Source: CAZIIK01 sp964539235
GTDB lineage: Bacteria; Pseudomonadota; Gammaproteobacteria; Francisellales; CACEW01
NCBI GenBank assembly: GCA_964539235.1
Contig: CAZIIK010000036.1
Location: 1 to 7,292, forward strand
Length of the DNA: 7,292 nucleotides
Reading direction: 5' to 3'
Part shown: positions 5,962 through 7,292 of the stretch, piece by piece
Position numbering within the stretch: position 1 is the stretch's first letter
Layout of the letters: each line of letters starts with the position of its first letter
Program-made: the position numbers and the translations under genes
Notes under the pieces: model-generated
Databases searched by the model: none
The model's input: the letters and a program-made list of their open reading frames with translations, nothing else
Told to the model about the DNA's origin: nothing

Positions 5962-6987
5962 CTAAATGACTGGCAATTGAGGGGCAAAATGGCAGAAATT
6001 TGCAGAGGGTGTGCTATTAGAATACTTCACCTCAATTAATTGTTTGGGCTTTTGGTCAAAGCTGGTGAGGAAATCAATTTCACGTCCATCTTTGGTGCGC
6101 ACAAAGTGTAAGCGGCTAATGGTGCCGGTAGTGTCTTCAATATAATCCAGTTCTTTTAGGAGTGCACAGGCTACGAAATTTTCCAACCGCGCACCATCGT
6201 CTCGTGCATAAGTCCAATCGTAAAAATAATATTTAGGTTCTTTCAGTAAGCTGCGTGTAATGTTGCTATGGTAAGGGGCTACGCGGAAGATAATATACAA
6301 ACTCTCGAGGTGTTCGAGGTAACGCTTGATGGTTCCGGCGTCTTTGCCAAGATCGCGGGCAAGATTTGCATAAGAAACGTTGCTGCCAATGCGTTCTTGG
6401 AGCAAAAGAACCAAAGTTTCTAATGCTTTGAGGTTAGAAATGGTATACAGATCGATCAGGTCCTGTTTTAAAATAATATTGAGATGGCTTTGACGCCATC
6501 GTTTGTAGTAGTTAGGGCTGCCTTTAAGAAAAGGTTCAGGGAAGCCACTGCAATGCCATAATGTTTCAAATGCTTGCTCGGGGTTCATGGTTGAGTATTG
6601 TGCGATTTCCTTAAGGTCAAAGGGGTGGAGACGATACTGAAAATAACGACCTGCTAACGAATCACCCACTTGGCGAAATGTATCCATTTTGGCACTGCCT
6701 GTCACCATCAGCTGAGGTGGAATGCTCTCGGTATCATAAATACCTTTAATCCAGCGCTTCCAGTCTTTTTGTTTGTGCAATTCGTCGAAGATAACGAGCG
6801 ATTTATCACGATCCCATTGCTTACGTTGTAGCGCAACCCTGTCTTGGGCTACATCATAATTAAAATAGTCAAATGACGAATAAAGTTGTTTCGCGAGTGT
6901 TGTTTTTCCCGTCTGTCTGGGGCCTGATAGCAGGACAATTTTATGTGGTAGGTCCTGTTTGATCTTAGCTGCAAGATAACGTTGCAT
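5962..6987 (-). CDS. AAA_14/DUF4143 ATP-binding protein, C-terminally shortened
   Basis: A member of the widespread ATPase family with an N-terminal AAA_14 domain and a C-terminal DUF4143 domain, whose biological role is unsettled. Walker A is GPRQTGKT (22-29) and Walker B is LVIFDE (D68, E69). The family signatures VTGSAK and SLAGRYFQYRLHPFDLKEI follow. A winged-helix-like stretch (SYANLARDLGKDAGTIKRYL, about 203-222) precedes the DUF4143 core. REIDFLT (E303, D305) and LIEVKYS (E319, K321) resemble the acidic and ExK residues of PD-(D/E)XK nucleases; nuclease activity is not implied. The product ends at residue 341 by an in-frame TAG, while the frame continues with family-like sequence. The ATG at 6987 has only a distant, weak ribosome binding site (AGAG, 13 nt away). 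It is convergent with the thi operon and seems unrelated to it. Confidence 0.85.
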   Translation of the reverse strand: MQRYLAAKIKQDLPHKIVLLSGPRQTGKTTLAKQLYSSFDYFNYDVAQDRVALQRKQWDRDKSLVIFDELHKQKDWKRWIKGIYDTESIPPQLMVTGSAKMDTFRQVGDSLAGRYFQYRLHPFDLKEIAQYSTMNPEQAFETLWHCSGFPEPFLKGSPNYYKRWRQSHLNIILKQDLIDLYTISNLKALETLVLLLQERIGSNVSYANLARDLGKDAGTIKRYLEHLESLYIIFRVAPYHSNITRSLLKEPKYYFYDWTYARDDGARLENFVACALLKELDYIEDTTGTISRLHFVRTKDGREIDFLTSFDQKPKQLIEVKYSNSTPSANFCHFAPQLPVI

Positions 6988-7013
6988 AATGTCGATATTT
7001 CTCTAAGTATTCC

Positions 7014-7081
7014 CCCGACTATTCTGGCATATATTCCTGAATAGTCAAGACCATACCGGAATGCATGCCGGAATAGTCGGG
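7014..7081. repeat. Palindrome cluster with CCGGAATAGTC units (possible operator or REP-like element)
   Basis: CCCGACTATTCTGG (7014-7027) and CCGGAATAGTCGGG (7068-7081) are inverted copies matching at 13 of 14 positions. Inside them, CCTGAATAGTC (7036-7046) pairs with GACTATTCTGG (7017-7027) at 10 of 11 positions across an 8-base gap. A further half copy, CCGGAATGCAT, lies at 7056-7066. The cluster is 27-94 nt upstream of the ATPase start. It could be an operator for a dimeric regulator, a REP-like dispersed element, or an end of a mobile cassette. Confidence 0.6.
7021..7048 (-). promoter_or_regulatory. Candidate promoter of the ATPase gene
   Basis: Read on the - strand, TTGACT (7048-7043) matches five of six -35 bases. 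CAGAAT (7026-7021) matches four of six -10 bases, with a 16-base spacer. Transcription would begin near 7014, giving a leader of roughly 27 nt before the ATG at 6987. Both boxes lie inside the inverted repeats, so a protein bound there could block RNA polymerase. Confidence 0.35.
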
Positions 7082-7100
7082 CGCGAAAATGGCATGAATT

Positions 7101-7157
7101 GTCCTTCGACAGGCTCAGGAACCGTCCTTCTAGGGGCTCGACTTCGATAGGCTAAGA
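7101..7157 (+). repeat. Degenerate tandem CTTCGACAGGCTC-type repeats
   Basis: CTTCGACAGGCTCAGG (7104-7119) recurs as CTTCGATAGGCTAAGA (7142-7157, 13 of 16 matches). A weaker middle copy begins CTTCTAGGGGCTC at 7128 (10 of 16). GTCCTTC precedes both the first and the middle copy (7101-7107 and 7124-7130). From memory, CCTTCGACAGGCTCAGG-like units are a widespread intergenic repeat in proteobacterial genomes. The group looks like a decayed intergenic repeat array rather than a gene. Confidence 0.5.
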
Positions 7158-7292
7158 GTCTGTCCGAAAATGGGTATTTTTCTTGTTATGCATTCAAACA
7201 GATGCGGATTTTTGGGATGTGCAGGGTCATAATACCGATTTGTCACGTGATATGCAGCACACAAGCCATGGAAAAGGTATACCCGAGTGATT

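Larger units (their letters stand above)
6988..7292. other. Non-coding region upstream of the ATPase gene
   Basis: No open frame of believable length or recognisable content lies in these 305 bases. From left to right they hold the weak leader of the ATPase gene, a palindrome cluster with an embedded promoter candidate (7014-7081), three degenerate copies of a CTTCGACAGGCTC-type repeat (about 7101-7157), and unassigned sequence to the window edge. Confidence 0.5.

Noticed and set aside
5962..5964. TAG as a recoded amino acid (for example pyrrolysine) in the ATPase
   Set aside because: Nothing else in the window supports recoding: thiG and thiDE use TAG as normal stops at 4250-4252 and 5719-5721. 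A nonsense change or a read error is simpler.

Overview
The window carries a compact thiamin (vitamin B1) biosynthesis operon on the + strand, from a TPP riboswitch at about 331-429 to the end of a thiD-thiE fusion at 5721. It is followed by a convergent AAA_14/DUF4143 ATPase gene on the - strand that is interrupted near its 3' end. Base composition is moderate. The ThiG sequence, including its C-terminal STPTV...PFWH segment, resembles from memory the ThiG type of Neisseria and other proteobacteria, and ThiO rather than ThiH supplies the glycine-derived imine. This points to a beta- or gammaproteobacterium with an aerobic-type thiazole pathway; I cannot name a genus.

Layout: 1-330 has no gene I can support. 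It holds an imperfect 27-bp inverted repeat (185-211 and 300-326) and a weak promoter candidate. Positions 331-437 are the TPP riboswitch and the thiC ribosome binding site. Then come thiC (438-2237), thiO (2244-3269), thiS (3262-3459), thiG (3461-4252) and thiDE (4255-5721, GTG start). All are on the + strand with gaps of 6 nt or less, or an overlap. Positions 5722-5838 are a short convergent intergenic stretch holding a third copy of the upstream repeat. The ATPase gene runs leftward from 6987. It reaches an in-frame TAG at 5964-5962, but the same frame continues for 40 more codons of family-like sequence to a TGA at 5841-5839. Positions 6988-7292 are non-coding: a palindromic cluster overlapping a promoter candidate, then degenerate tandem copies of a CTTCGACAGGCTC-type repeat, then unassigned sequence.

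How the genes work together: ThiC makes HMP phosphate from AIR, and the ThiD half of ThiDE phosphorylates it to HMP-PP. ThiO oxidises glycine to iminoglycine, ThiS carries the sulfur as a C-terminal thiocarboxylate, and ThiG builds thiazole phosphate from DXP. The ThiE half of ThiDE joins the two halves into thiamin phosphate. ThiF, a sulfur donor, DXP synthase and ThiL are not in the window and must be encoded elsewhere. The riboswitch sits directly against the thiC ribosome binding site, so the cistrons are probably repressed together by TPP. I found no clearly new system. The observations most worth checking are the amber-interrupted ATPase tail, the three-copy repeat flanking the operon, and the palindromic promoter region of the ATPase gene.
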